From positions 49,659 through 98,822 of the forward strand of contig JAHFKW010000003.1 in the NCBI GenBank assembly GCA_023245145.1: a DNA stretch of 49,164 bases. Reading direction: 5' to 3'. Source of the DNA: Candidatus Staskawiczbacteria bacterium. Lineage in GTDB: Bacteria > Patescibacteriota > Minisyncoccia > Minisyncoccales > Staskawiczbacteraceae. The notes beneath the pieces were generated by a model. The model was not told the DNA's origin and did not search any database. It worked only from the letters and a program-made list of their open reading frames with translations. Of the stretch, positions 1 through 7,762 are shown in pieces (position 1 is the first letter of the stretch; every line of letters starts with the position of its first letter). Both the position numbers and the translations under genes were made by a program.

Positions 1-38
1 TGGTATAAGTATAAGTAACATAATTAAAATAAAAAACC

Positions 39-821
39 ATGGAAACAGAAACTAGGCACATTATAGACTTGTCTAATAAAATGTATAAATTGCCGATTGC
101 GATGATGAGCGTGGTGGCAATTTTGGGATTAGGATTTTTGGTGTATGCGTTTAGCGCGTTGCCACAAAATGCTCCTCATGAAATTCAAGTTAGTGGCAAT
201 GGAAAAGCGTATGTAAAGCCCGACATTGCCATGATTAGTTTTGGCATGCACACACAAGCACCCAAAAGTCAAGACGCGGTTAATCAAAATAATACGGTGA
301 TGAATGCGGTAATTTCGGCTATTAAAGGCCTTGGCGTGACTGATAAAGATATTCAGACCACCTTGTATCAGGTTCAGCCGGTGTATAGCTATCAGGCCGT
401 GCCGATGATGTATCCGGCTCCGGTTAGGAATCAAGTGGTGACGGGCTATTCTTTAGACCAGCAAATTCAGGTGAAAATCAGGAATTTTGACAATATTAAT
501 GCTATTTTGGACGCGGCTACAAAAAATGGCGCTAATACCATCGGCAGTTTACAATTTACAGTGGACGACATGGAAAAAGTTCGTTCTGAAGCTCGTGCCA
601 ACGCCATTATGGAGGCCAAGGAAAAAGCAATGAGTATGTTTAATTCCGCTGGTTTACACGGCGCCAAAATTGTAAATATTTCCGAGGGATATAATTATGC
701 AGAGCCGATGTATGCTACGGGCGTGGCCATGAAAGATTCAGCAGTAAATGTAGCGCCTTCTATTCAAACCGGCCAAGAAGAGGTGAGTGTAACAGTGACT
801 TTAACGTATAGAGTCAAATAA
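39..821 (+). CDS. SIMPL (DUF541) domain protein, membrane-anchored
   Basis: The 260-residue protein has one N-terminal membrane segment (about residues 17-40), followed by a SIMPL/DUF541 domain that fills the rest. Family signs are the 'VSGNGKAYVKPDIAMISFG' start and the closing 'VSVTVTLTYRVK' strand. The domain should face outside the membrane. Its biochemical role is unsettled in the family; E. coli YggE is linked to oxidative stress. The ATG at 39 follows an A-rich stretch without a clear Shine-Dalgarno. The stop shares one base with the next ATG (TAATG), so it is probably translationally coupled to the HIT gene. Family call is firm; function is not known. Confidence 0.85.
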   Translation: METETRHIIDLSNKMYKLPIAMMSVVAILGLGFLVYAFSALPQNAPHEIQVSGNGKAYVKPDIAMISFGMHTQAPKSQDAVNQNNTVMNAVISAIKGLGVTDKDIQTTLYQVQPVYSYQAVPMMYPAPVRNQVVTGYSLDQQIQVKIRNFDNINAILDAATKNGANTIGSLQFTVDDMEKVRSEARANAIMEAKEKAMSMFNSAGLHGAKIVNISEGYNYAEPMYATGVAMKDSAVNVAPSIQTGQEEVSVTVTLTYRVK

Positions 822-1237
822 TGGAAGATTGTATTTTTTGCAAAATCCTAGCGGGAGAAATTCCATGCGCCAAGATATATGAAGATGAAGATGTTTTGGC
901 GTTTTTGGATTTATTCCCGCTCACGAAAGGTCACGCACTGGTGATTTCGAAGCAACATTTTGTGGATGTATTTGATGTTTCTGAAGATGCGTTGCAAAAA
1001 ATTGCGATTGCTGCGAAAAATATTTCCACAAAATTAAAAATGGTACTATCTGCCGATGGAATTCGCCTTTCTCAATCTAATGGCAAGCATGCTGGCCAAG
1101 CTGTTTTTCATTTTCATTTGCATATCATTCCACGATACGAAAACGATGGCGTAGGCATGACCGAAACAACTACTGCACATCCGCCAAAGGCCGATTTTGA
1201 AGAACTCAAAAAACTGGCGGAAAGACTGAAGATGTGA
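821..1237 (+). CDS. HIT family nucleotide hydrolase/transferase
   Basis: This 138-residue cytoplasmic protein has the histidine triad 'HFHLHIIPR' (His97, His99, His101), which forms the nucleotide-phosphate active site. The N-terminal 'CIFCKI' pair (Cys4, Cys7) is the zinc-binding variant typical of bacterial HIT/Hint-like proteins. Substrates in the family are purine nucleotide phosphoramidates and related compounds; the exact substrate cannot be read from sequence. Length is normal for the family. The gene overlaps the SIMPL stop by one base and is followed after 14 nt by dnaG. Confidence 0.93.
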   Translation: MEDCIFCKILAGEIPCAKIYEDEDVLAFLDLFPLTKGHALVISKQHFVDVFDVSEDALQKIAIAAKNISTKLKMVLSADGIRLSQSNGKHAGQAVFHFHLHIIPRYENDGVGMTETTTAHPPKADFEELKKLAERLKM

Positions 1238-1251
1238 TAAGATAGTGGCAC

Positions 1252-2853
1252 ATGGACTCCCAAATTGAAGAAATCAAAAATAAGCTGAATGTATTGGATG
1301 TGGTGGGAAGCTATATGAAGCTTACGAAAACAGGAATCAACTATCGGGGAGTTTGTCCATTTCATCAAGAAAAATCACCTTCTTTTTTTGTTTCGCCTGG
1401 ACGGCAAATGTGGCATTGTTTTGGGTGCGGTAAAGGAGGCTCCATTTATGACTTTGTGATGGGTATTGAGGGCGTGGAATTTGGCGATGCCCTACGGATT
1501 TTGGCGGCCAAGGCGGGCGTGCAATTAAAACGAGAAAATGCAGAGCTAAGAACCGAAAGACAGAGGTTGTATGAAATTTGTAATTGGGCTTGTTCGTTTT
1601 TTGAAAAGCAATTGGAGGCCAGCGAAGTTGGAAAAGAAGTTAAGGAATATTTATTAAAACGGGGCATTACTGACGAAAGTATTAAAAAATGGCGAGTTGG
1701 ATATTCACCGGATTTATGGAACAGCCTGACAGATTTTTTAATCGGCAAAGGATATCAGAGGGAAGAGGTGGTGAAAGTGGGCTTGGCGATTCATAAGGAA
1801 AATTCACAAGATTCGTACGATAGATTTCGCGGCCGGATTATGTTTCCGGTGTTTGATTTAAATGGGCAAGTGGTGGGGTTTGGTGGCCGGGTTTTTAAGC
1901 AACAAAACGAAACGGCTAAATACATTAATACGCCCCAAACGCTTTTGTATGATAAATCCGGAATTTTGTATGGATTAAATAATGCTAAATTAGCGGTTCG
2001 AAAAAAAGCGGAATGTGTGGTGGTGGAGGGTTACACCGATGTAATTATGGCGCACCAGGCTGGCTATGAAAATACGGTGGCGGCCAGCGGAACGGCTTTG
2101 ACCAGCCAGCATTTGGTGATGTTAAAAAGGTATTCGGAAAATTTGGTTCTGGCCTTTGATATGGATGTAGCCGGTGACAGCGCCACCAAACGGGGTATCA
2201 ACAACGCACAAGAACTGGGTTTTAACATAAAAATTATCGGCAGTTATGGCCCCGCCGCCGCACAAGGCTCTGGCGGGCAAGGGATGGTCTACGAAAAGTC
2301 CGACCCAGCGGAGATTATTTTAAAAGATGCCAAGATTTGGGAAAACGCAGTGACCGGGGCCAAAAGTATTATGGATTATTATATGGACTTTTCCTTTGGC
2401 CACTTTGATGCCAAAACTCCGGAAGGGAAGAAAGAAATTAGTAAAATCGTATTGCCGGCCATAAAAAGATTAGTTAATGGAATTGAACAATCTCACTGGA
2501 TTCAAGTGTTAGCCGAGAAACTGGGAGTTAGCCAAGAAGTGATAAAAGAAGAATTAGGAAAAGTAAAGGAAGAAAAGTCGCGTCAAGAAGAGCCGGTGGC
2601 AGTGCCATCGCTTAATGGGCAAGAGCAACGCAAGCTTTTGTTGGAACAAAGAATTATGTCGCTGGAAGGAAGTGAAAATGAAGAAGATAAAAAAGAATTA
2701 CAGCTTTGCATTGATGAGCTGGAAAAGTTAGAATCAAAAAACCGTCAGCAGGCTTTAATGCAACAAATTTCAGGCGAGCCCGACGAGTCAAAAAAGCAAG
2801 ATTTAATTCGTCAATTGGACACGGAAACCAAAAAATTTCATTCAATTACCTAA
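1252..2853 (+). CDS. dnaG: DNA primase DnaG
   Basis: DnaG synthesises RNA primers for replication. The N-terminal CHC2 zinc domain is intact (Cys35, His38, Cys56, Cys59 in '[12 protein letters not shown]' and '[10 protein letters not shown]'). The catalytic core has 'GFGGRVF' and a TOPRIM fold with 'VVVEGYTDV' (about residue 258) and 'DMDVAGD' (about 302). At 533 residues it is somewhat shorter than common DnaG, and the C-terminal helicase-interaction region is small and weakly conserved. A GC-rich palindromic stretch in the loop near residues 334-343 encodes '[11 protein letters not shown]' and looks inserted (see repeat at 2251). It lies 2 nt upstream of the sigma factor gene, the usual dnaG-rpoD pairing. 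Confidence 0.97.
   Translation: MDSQIEEIKNKLNVLDVVGSYMKLTKTGINYRGVCPFHQEKSPSFFVSPGRQMWHCFGCGKGGSIYDFVMGIEGVEFGDALRILAAKAGVQLKRENAELRTERQRLYEICNWACSFFEKQLEASEVGKEVKEYLLKRGITDESIKKWRVGYSPDLWNSLTDFLIGKGYQREEVVKVGLAIHKENSQDSYDRFRGRIMFPVFDLNGQVVGFGGRVFKQQNETAKYINTPQTLLYDKSGILYGLNNAKLAVRKKAECVVVEGYTDVIMAHQAGYENTVAASGTALTSQHLVMLKRYSENLVLAFDMDVAGDSATKRGINNAQELGFNIKIIGSYGPAAAQGSGGQGMVYEKSDPAEIILKDAKIWENAVTGAKSIMDYYMDFSFGHFDAKTPEGKKEISKIVLPAIKRLVNGIEQSHWIQVLAEKLGVSQEVIKEELGKVKEEKSRQEEPVAVPSLNGQEQRKLLLEQRIMSLEGSENEEDKKELQLCIDELEKLESKNRQQALMQQISGEPDESKKQDLIRQLDTETKKFHSIT
2251..2280 (+). repeat. GC-rich palindromic element inside dnaG
   Basis: A hairpin with arms CCCGCC / GGCGGG and an inner GCC / GGC pair sits in an otherwise AT-rich gene. 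The 16 bases 'gcacaaggctctggcg' (2260-2275) recur exactly in the ABC exporter at 10553-10568, and a related version is in tgt at 40815. All three are read in the same frame and give a Gly-Ser-Gly peptide in a loop. It looks like a mobile in-frame palindrome. Confidence 0.7.
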
Positions 2854-2855
2854 GT

Positions 2856-4046
2856 ATGTCAAAAAATAAAATCAAGGTAAAAAAGGCGCGCAAGGTTTTG
2901 GGGGTTAAGAGACCTGCCAAAAAAACCAAGGGCGCAAAAAAGCATACCAAGCCCGTGAGATTGCGTGGTAAGGCGGCGAAAATTTCACAAGAGCAGATTG
3001 ATATGCTTTTAAGAAAGGGCAGTGAACGGGGATTTATTACGTCCTCGGAGATTTTGCATGCTATTCCAAATTTGGAATACGACATTGAAGGTTTGGAAAA
3101 TATCTACGATTTGTTAAAAGAGCGGGGGGTTGAATTGAAAGAAGCTCGAGAATTCTTGGAAGTAAAAAGTGGCAAAAAAGAAAAAAAGGCCAAAAAGTTG
3201 TTGGTGGGGAAAATTGACCCGATTCAAATGTATTTAAAAGAAATTGGGCGGAGCAGTTTTTTATCGGCCAAGGAAGAAAAAGAATTGGCCAAACGCATTG
3301 AGCATGGCGACGAAGATGCTAAAAATAAATTGGCGTTGGCCAATTTAAGGCTGGTGGTTTCCATCGCCAAAAAGTATGTGGGACGCTCGCCTAATTTGAC
3401 GATGCTGGATTTAATTCAGGAAGGAAATTTGGGTCTATTTAAAGCGGTCAAAAAGTTTGATTGGCGAAAAGGATATAAGTTTTCAACTTATGCGACTTGG
3501 TGGATTCGTCAGAGTATTACCCGCGCGTTGGCTGACCAAGCTCGAACCATTCGAATTCCGGTGCACATGATTGAAACTATTTCCAAATACACTAAAGTAC
3601 GCCGAAGTTTGTTGCAAGAATTGGGTCGCGAACCGTTGGCTGAAGAAATTGCCGCGGAGATGGGGCTGGAAGTGGACAAAGTGCATCACATTCGAAAAAT
3701 TGCCCAAAAAGCGGTGTCTTTGGAGACTCCGATTGGGGAAGACAAAGACAAACAAGACAGTGTGTTGGCCGAATTTATAAAAGACGATAAAAGTATTGCG
3801 CCCAACACCGAAGCATCGCGTAATTTGTTAAAAGAACGGTTGAGTCAAATTTCCAGCGAATTAACTGTCCGTGAATTAAAAATTTTGGGGATGCGATTTG
3901 GACTTGAAGACGGCGTCATGCACACGTTGGAAGAAACGGGGGAGGAGTTTGGTGTTACGCGCGAAAGAATTAGGCAAATTCAGGCCAAAGCGCTGGAAAA
4001 ATTACGCCGGCACGCGGATTTAAAGAAAGTGAAAGATTATTACTAG
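2856..4046 (+). CDS. rpoD: RNA polymerase primary sigma factor (sigma-70, RpoD/SigA)
   Basis: The 396-residue protein has a Lys-rich N-terminus with a short region 1.1-like segment. Region 1.2 starts near '[12 protein letters not shown]'. Region 2 contains '[19 protein letters not shown]' and '[17 protein letters not shown]', which bind core polymerase and the -10 element. Region 4 ends with '[20 protein letters not shown]', the -35 binding helix-turn-helix. This is the full set expected of a housekeeping sigma. It agrees with the TTGACA/TATAAT promoters seen elsewhere in the window. The gene follows dnaG by 2 nt. Confidence 0.97.
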   Translation: MSKNKIKVKKARKVLGVKRPAKKTKGAKKHTKPVRLRGKAAKISQEQIDMLLRKGSERGFITSSEILHAIPNLEYDIEGLENIYDLLKERGVELKEAREFLEVKSGKKEKKAKKLLVGKIDPIQMYLKEIGRSSFLSAKEEKELAKRIEHGDEDAKNKLALANLRLVVSIAKKYVGRSPNLTMLDLIQEGNLGLFKAVKKFDWRKGYKFSTYATWWIRQSITRALADQARTIRIPVHMIETISKYTKVRRSLLQELGREPLAEEIAAEMGLEVDKVHHIRKIAQKAVSLETPIGEDKDKQDSVLAEFIKDDKSIAPNTEASRNLLKERLSQISSELTVRELKILGMRFGLEDGVMHTLEETGEEFGVTRERIRQIQAKALEKLRRHADLKKVKDYY

Positions 4047-4047
4047 A

Positions 4048-4518
4048 ATGAAACTTTCTATTGGCGATAAGGCGCCGGAATTTAATTTATTAGACCAACA
4101 TGGAAAAAGCCATTCGCTGGCGGAATATGAAGGCGGGTGGTTTTTGCTGTATTTTTATCCAAAAGATAATACGGAGGGATGCATAAAGGAAGCCTGTGCG
4201 CTAAGGGATGACTTTCTAGGTTTTAAAAAGTTAAAAGTAAAAATTGTGGGAGTGAGCGCGGATTCGGCTTTAAGCCATAAAAAGTTTGCCGATGAATATA
4301 AACTGCCGTTTACTTTACTATCAGATGAAAAAAAAGAAGTTTTGAATTTGTATGGCGTGTGGGGTGAAAAAAGTATGTATGGCAAAAAGTATATGGGCAC
4401 ATTGCGCACGTCATTTTTGATTAATCCGGAAGGAAAAGTTGAAAAAATATACGAGAAAGTAAAACCGGCGGAACATAGCCAAGAGGTATTGGAGGATATA
4501 AAAGCATTAAAAATATGA
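4048..4518 (+). CDS. bcp: Peroxiredoxin, Bcp/PrxQ type
   Basis: A thioredoxin-fold peroxidase of 156 residues that reduces hydrogen peroxide and organic hydroperoxides. The motif 'FYPKDNTEGCIKEAC' gives the peroxidatic Cys45 and, five residues later, the resolving Cys50, as in atypical two-Cys PrxQ. The usual Thr after the active Cys is Ile here. The conserved Arg lies in 'GTLRTSFLINPEG'. It is cytoplasmic, with no signal peptide. It starts one base after the rpoD stop and overlaps the following HAD gene by 4 nt (ATGA), so it belongs to the same transcription unit. Confidence 0.93.
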   Translation: MKLSIGDKAPEFNLLDQHGKSHSLAEYEGGWFLLYFYPKDNTEGCIKEACALRDDFLGFKKLKVKIVGVSADSALSHKKFADEYKLPFTLLSDEKKEVLNLYGVWGEKSMYGKKYMGTLRTSFLINPEGKVEKIYEKVKPAEHSQEVLEDIKALKI

Positions 4519-5150
4519 TACGTGCGGTAATTTTTGATATGGACGGGCTAATGATTGACAGCGAAAGGCTACATTATCAAGCCTACCAAGAAGTACTGAA
4601 AACATGCGGCATTGATTTTACGTTAGAGCAATATCTTGATTTTTGGGGATCGGACAAAGATATTTGCAGGCGGATTGTTGAAAAGTTAAAGCCGAATTTA
4701 TCGGAACAGACTCTGTTGGAAGAAAAAAATAAACTATTCAGGGACGTGTATATTCATGAGGTGACGCCCCAACCAGGGCTATTTAAACTTTTGGAGTTTT
4801 TAAAAAGTAAAAACTATCCAATGGCCGTGGCGTCCAGTTCTCAAATGCATGAAATAAAAATCGTGCTTGAAACCATTGGAGTTATTAATTACTTTAAAGA
4901 AATTGTGTCGGCTGAATCGGTGGAACACGGCAAACCGGCGCCGGATTGTTATTTACTGGCCGCAAAAAAAATCGGCGTTGAGCCGGAGCATTGCTTAGTG
5001 CTGGAGGATGCCCCCAAAGGAGTGAAAGCGGCCAAAGCGGCGGGGATGATGTGTTTTGCAGTACCCGGGATGGGGTTTGCCCTTGAACAATTTTCAATCG
5101 CAGACAAAGTTTTGGGAAGAGGCTTGGATGAAGTGAAGAAATATCTTTAA
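4515..5150 (+). CDS. HAD-superfamily hydrolase, beta-phosphoglucomutase-like subfamily
   Basis: This 211-residue protein has the HAD motif I 'FDMDGLMIDSE' (nucleophile Asp8, acid Asp10), motif II Ser in 'AVASSSQ', motif III Lys in 'HGKPAPD', and motif IV 'LEDAPKGVKAAKAAGM'. An alpha-helical cap of the C1 type lies between motifs I and II. Members dephosphorylate sugar phosphates and similar small metabolites or act as phosphoglucomutases; substrate cannot be assigned. It overlaps bcp by 4 nt at its start. Its 3' end overlaps the end of the convergent gene at 5147 by 4 nt. Confidence 0.9.
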   Translation: MIRAVIFDMDGLMIDSERLHYQAYQEVLKTCGIDFTLEQYLDFWGSDKDICRRIVEKLKPNLSEQTLLEEKNKLFRDVYIHEVTPQPGLFKLLEFLKSKNYPMAVASSSQMHEIKIVLETIGVINYFKEIVSAESVEHGKPAPDCYLLAAKKIGVEPEHCLVLEDAPKGVKAAKAAGMMCFAVPGMGFALEQFSIADKVLGRGLDEVKKYL

Positions 5151-5446
5151 TCAATGTGCCAAAATTTCACCGAACCCTTTTCCTTACCGTCAGCTCCATA
5201 AAACTTTAAATTCGCAAAATCTTTTAAGTCGCTGATAAAGTGACCCAAGCCAAAAGAAAACAGACAAAAACCAATGTAGCTTTGCCACATCCAGGCGCCA
5301 ATAATCATTAAGATTAGGCCGTAAATCCAGTGGTCGGGTAGCCAAGCTGGATCCCCAATCCAAAAATTGACATAGTTGTCACCAATTCTTCCCACTACAA
5401 AACCGACAAATCCTACAGCAAAGAAAATAATAAGACCAGTAAGCAT
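5147..5446 (-). CDS. Small integral membrane protein, unknown
   Basis: A 99-residue protein with an N-terminal hydrophobic segment (about residues 2-22) and one or two more around residues 40-70 ('WIYGLILMIIGAWMW' and 'SYIGFCLFSFGLGHF'). The C-terminus is charged and probably cytoplasmic. I do not recognise a family. On the minus strand TATAAT (5456-5461) lies 9 nt before the ATG, giving at most a few-nucleotide leader. A possible -35 (TTGACC) 18 nt further up falls inside the 47-bp repeat at 5463-5509. Confidence 0.75.
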   Translation of the reverse strand: MLTGLIIFFAVGFVGFVVGRIGDNYVNFWIGDPAWLPDHWIYGLILMIIGAWMWQSYIGFCLFSFGLGHFISDLKDFANLKFYGADGKEKGSVKFWHID

Positions 5447-5462
5447 AATAAGTGTATTATAC

Positions 5463-5509
5463 TAAATATCAAAAGCCTCGGTCAAGACCGCAGGTTAAAA
5501 AACATTGCT
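5463..5509. repeat. 47-bp direct repeat, copy 1 (att-like)
   Basis: Identical to 6770-6816. With one mismatch the match extends four bases further (to 5514), into sequence equivalent to the acceptor end of tRNA-Asn. The core 'ggtcaagacc' is palindromic. The minus strand of this copy carries a possible -35 for the gene at 5147-5446. The two copies bracket a 1.26-kb two-gene segment. Confidence 0.85.
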
Positions 5510-5586
5510 ACCCCTTGGGTAAAAAGTCCGAATGTGCTTTGTAGGAGTTTAATTACGTCTTTCTAGGATTATTGAGTTGAATAGAC

Positions 5587-6027
5587 TTAGAAAGTTATTT
5601 CAAACGTTTCATCGGGTTGCTTGGTCATATCTAGAATCCGAATCCAAACCGGCTTAACTAAAAAGTATCTTTGGTCTTGTTTGTGTACGAATTTTTTAGA
5701 GCGTGGATTTTTAGCGACCAAAATAGATGAATATTGCAAAGACTCTTGTTGAGACAATTCTTGTGCAATGCCTTCATACTGAACTGTACCTTTTTCACTA
5801 TCCCAGCCAATTACAAAAGAAACGTGCTGATTATTTTGTAGGTTCTTATATTTTCTTGTAGTATTTTTTGTTCCAAAGATAATTTCAAAACTCTCATTTT
5901 CAGCAAAAGCAATTACAGCACTTTCTGGCTTCTTTCCATCAATGTCAACAGTTGAAATAACAGTCAACATATTCTCCTTCATAAAATCCATTATTCTCTT
6001 TTTAGCTTCCTCAATATTCATATTCAC
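5587..6027 (-). CDS. Pyridoxamine 5'-phosphate oxidase-fold (FMN-binding) protein
   Basis: The 146-residue protein looks like a stand-alone split-barrel flavin domain. Typical strands are 'LTVISTVDIDGKKPESAVIAF', 'FEIIFGTKNTTRKYKNLQNN' and 'VSFVIGWDSEKGTVQYEGIA'. Members bind FMN, F420 or heme and reduce small molecules; the substrate is unknown. I see no evidence that it is a true PdxH. It lies 8 nt downstream of the peptidase E-like gene, so the two form a pair. Both sit between the direct repeats at 5463 and 6770 and may have arrived together. The ATG could be at the first or second Met (MNMN). Confidence 0.8.
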   Translation of the reverse strand: MNMNIEEAKKRIMDFMKENMLTVISTVDIDGKKPESAVIAFAENESFEIIFGTKNTTRKYKNLQNNQHVSFVIGWDSEKGTVQYEGIAQELSQQESLQYSSILVAKNPRSKKFVHKQDQRYFLVKPVWIRILDMTKQPDETFEITF

Positions 6028-6035
6028 TAAAAAGA

Positions 6036-6689
6036 TTAATTAAATCGCTTCCACTTTCCTTCTGAAACAACTTCTGTATCTCCATCTACTACTTTTACTG
6101 CTGTCTGGTCATCTATAGCGTACAATGGAATTTCAATATCTTTAGCCACTTCATCAATCAGTTCCGAGGCTCTAGGAAAATACGGTGAATTCATATGTGG
6201 CACCACAAGAAAATCCACAAAACCCAACCCCTCGTTAGTATCATCATCAATAATAGGCTCTTCATATAATCGTTGCATTTCTTTTTCTTTCAGTTTTGGA
6301 GCTACCACCATACTTCCAGCGCTAATCCCTACATACACCCGAGACTTTAATAAATCAGACAAAACTTTCACCAAACCAGATTTTTTAATTTGTCCCATCA
6401 AGTAAGATGTATTTCCTCCGCCAACCATAAGCACATCTGCATTTCTCAGTCGTGGTTCCCATATATCTTGTGAAACAGCTGCGATGTCTACAATATCTAC
6501 TTCTTTGAAACCAAGTTCTTTACATTTAGCTAAATCACCAATAAGCCACCATTTATCTCCTTTTTCAACATTTGCGGCAGTAGGTATAAAAACAAGATTG
6601 GCATCCTTAAAATCTTTGCCTACTAAATCTCGTAAAGCATCAATCATTGTTTTGTTTTCGAGACCTCCTGATGTGAGTAATAGTTTCAT
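6036..6689 (-). CDS. Peptidase E-like (family S51 / class I glutamine amidotransferase-like) protein
   Basis: The track ORF begins further upstream, but I place the start at the ATG at 6689, giving 217 residues beginning 'MKLLLTSGGL', which fits the family N-terminus. The 30 extra track residues are encoded by a micro-repeat. The nucleophile elbow 'YVGISAGSMV' supplies the Ser. 'DVLMVGGGNTSYLM' and 'LGFVDFLVVPHMNS' match the S51 fold. Members hydrolyse Asp-X dipeptides or act on cyanophycin fragments. It is cytoplasmic. It is the first gene of a two-gene unit with the PPOX-like gene, 8 nt away. Confidence 0.82.
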   Translation of the reverse strand: MKLLLTSGGLENKTMIDALRDLVGKDFKDANLVFIPTAANVEKGDKWWLIGDLAKCKELGFKEVDIVDIAAVSQDIWEPRLRNADVLMVGGGNTSYLMGQIKKSGLVKVLSDLLKSRVYVGISAGSMVVAPKLKEKEMQRLYEEPIIDDDTNEGLGFVDFLVVPHMNSPYFPRASELIDEVAKDIEIPLYAIDDQTAVKVVDGDTEVVSEGKWKRFN

Positions 6690-6722
6690 GGTTTTAAAGA
6701 AAGATAAAGAATAAAGGATAAT

Positions 6723-6756
6723 GATAAAGGGGTCGTGATAAAGGATAAAGGGGTCG
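6723..6756. repeat. AT-rich micro-repeat upstream of the peptidase E-like gene
   Basis: The 13-mer 'gataaaggggtcg' occurs at 6723-6735 and 6744-6756, a 21-nt offset, inside a longer run of 'gataaagg'-type units. No gene is supported here on either strand. Confidence 0.7.
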
Positions 6757-6769
6757 GGTACCTTTATTT

Positions 6770-6816
6770 TAAATATCAAAAGCCTCGGTCAAGACCGCAG
6801 GTTAAAAAACATTGCT
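6770..6816. repeat. 47-bp direct repeat, copy 2, abutting tRNA-Asn
   Basis: Identical to 5463-5509. Its last two bases are the 3' end of the tRNA-Asn gene. On the minus strand, T6 follows the tRNA by a few nucleotides and the palindromic core then ends in cTTTT, so it may also act as the tRNA terminator. Confidence 0.85.
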
Positions 6817-6886
6817 CCCCCGGTAGGATTCGAACCTACGACCCTCTCGTTAACAGCGAGACGCTCTACCGCTGAGCTACAGGGGA
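6815..6886 (-). tRNA. tRNA-Asn (anticodon GTT)
   Basis: A 72-nt cloverleaf read on the minus strand. The acceptor stem is TCCCCTG / CGGGGGA with one T-G pair and discriminator G. The D arm is GCTC-AGCGGTA-GAGC. The anticodon stem is TCTCG / CGAGA with loop CTGTTAA, giving anticodon GTT. The T arm is GTAGG-TTCGAAT-CCTAC. The 3' CCA is not encoded, so it must be added after transcription. Confidence 0.97.
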
Positions 6887-6973
6887 ATGTGACTCAGATT
6901 TATCATACTAGATTTTAGATTTTTTTCAACCCTTCGGCTCCACTCAGGTCAGGGATTTTTATAAAATAGTAAT

Positions 6974-7002
6974 AAAAAAGGCGGTCCGTTGGATAGACCG
7001 CC
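6974..7002 (-). terminator. Intrinsic terminator of the P-loop kinase-like gene
   Basis: On the minus strand, GGCGGTC pairs with GACCGCC (7 bp) and is followed by six T. It begins 8 nt after the stop codon. Confidence 0.9.
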
Positions 7003-7010
7003 CGAGTGGT

Positions 7011-7604
7011 TTATGCAGCCATGTATTTATTGCAGAAGGCCAGAACCTTGTCCTTGAATTCTTTTGGCGTTCCATTGTTTTCGATAATCTCGTCGGCCCC
7101 TAATCCGATTTTTAGAGTCATCGCAACCGTTGGAAGCTTTTCGTTTTTGTTGAATCTTCTGCGCGACATGCCGTGCTCTCCATGTCGTTGTCTGGCTTGC
7201 AGTCTTTCGAATCTTTTATCTGGCGAGGCAGTAATATAAAGACTCACTACTCGTAACTTTTTGTTACGGCGAAGTCTCACCACCATTTTTTCGTCATCAA
7301 GCGTGCGCATGCAGTCGAAGACGACGAATTTGGTGGATGCTTCCAGAATCTTGGCCTCAATCGCCCTTGCCAAGAATCCCTTGCCAAATGTCTTTGCCAG
7401 CGTCATTACCAGTTTGTCGCAATAATGGCGCTCTAGTGGCAGGTTGAGAATGCCGAGAATCTCTCGGATGATGTCTCCAGTGCAAAGGTGGGTGATGTTT
7501 TTCTTACCCACCCGAGCCGCCAGTCTGCTGTAAGTATATCCCTTACCAGCAAGTGGTTCTCCGACAAGGACGATGAGAGTTTTTATTCCTTTTTTCAATC
7601 GCAT
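7011..7604 (-). CDS. P-loop nucleoside/nucleotide kinase-like protein
   Basis: This 197-residue protein has a Walker A 'GEPLAGKGYTYSRLA' near residue 16, then 'HLCTGDIIREIL', which matches the substrate-binding segment of adenylate kinase-type enzymes. 'FVVFDCMRTLDDEKMV' resembles the second conserved strand of NMP and dephospho-CoA kinases. The substrate is unknown. The gene is isolated and has its own promoter (TTGACA-17-TAGTAT), an RBS (GAGGAG about 9 nt before ATG) and a terminator. Its coding sequence is visibly richer in GC than the neighbours, as are the genes at 12481 and 43171, which suggests a separate origin. Confidence 0.75.
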   Translation of the reverse strand: MRLKKGIKTLIVLVGEPLAGKGYTYSRLAARVGKKNITHLCTGDIIREILGILNLPLERHYCDKLVMTLAKTFGKGFLARAIEAKILEASTKFVVFDCMRTLDDEKMVVRLRRNKKLRVVSLYITASPDKRFERLQARQRHGEHGMSRRRFNKNEKLPTVAMTLKIGLGADEIIENNGTPKEFKDKVLAFCNKYMAA

Positions 7605-7669
7605 CTTCGCATCTCCTCAAATAGGGGAATGGGGTAAATGGTTGATTGAACGAACAACTAACAAAAATA

Positions 7670-7698
7670 ATACTACCAGTTAGCGGGCCCGATGTCAA
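7670..7698 (-). promoter_or_regulatory. Sigma-70 promoter of the P-loop kinase-like gene
   Basis: On the minus strand TTGACA (7693-7698) is followed after 17 nt by TAGTAT (7670-7675), with TGG directly before the -10 giving an extended form. The same nine bases TGGTAGTAT form the -10 of the isolated gene at 12481-12972. Confidence 0.82.
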
Positions 7699-7762
7699 TA
7701 TATGGCCACAAATGGTTTTTATGGTAAAATATGATAAATAAGAATTATTAAATATAAAAAAT

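Noticed and set aside
6901-6960. 'cccttcggctccactcaggtcaggg' hairpin between tRNA-Asn and the next gene
   Set aside because: Resembles a dispersed intergenic repeat with a weak 4-bp stem; only one copy is in the window, so I do not call it a feature.
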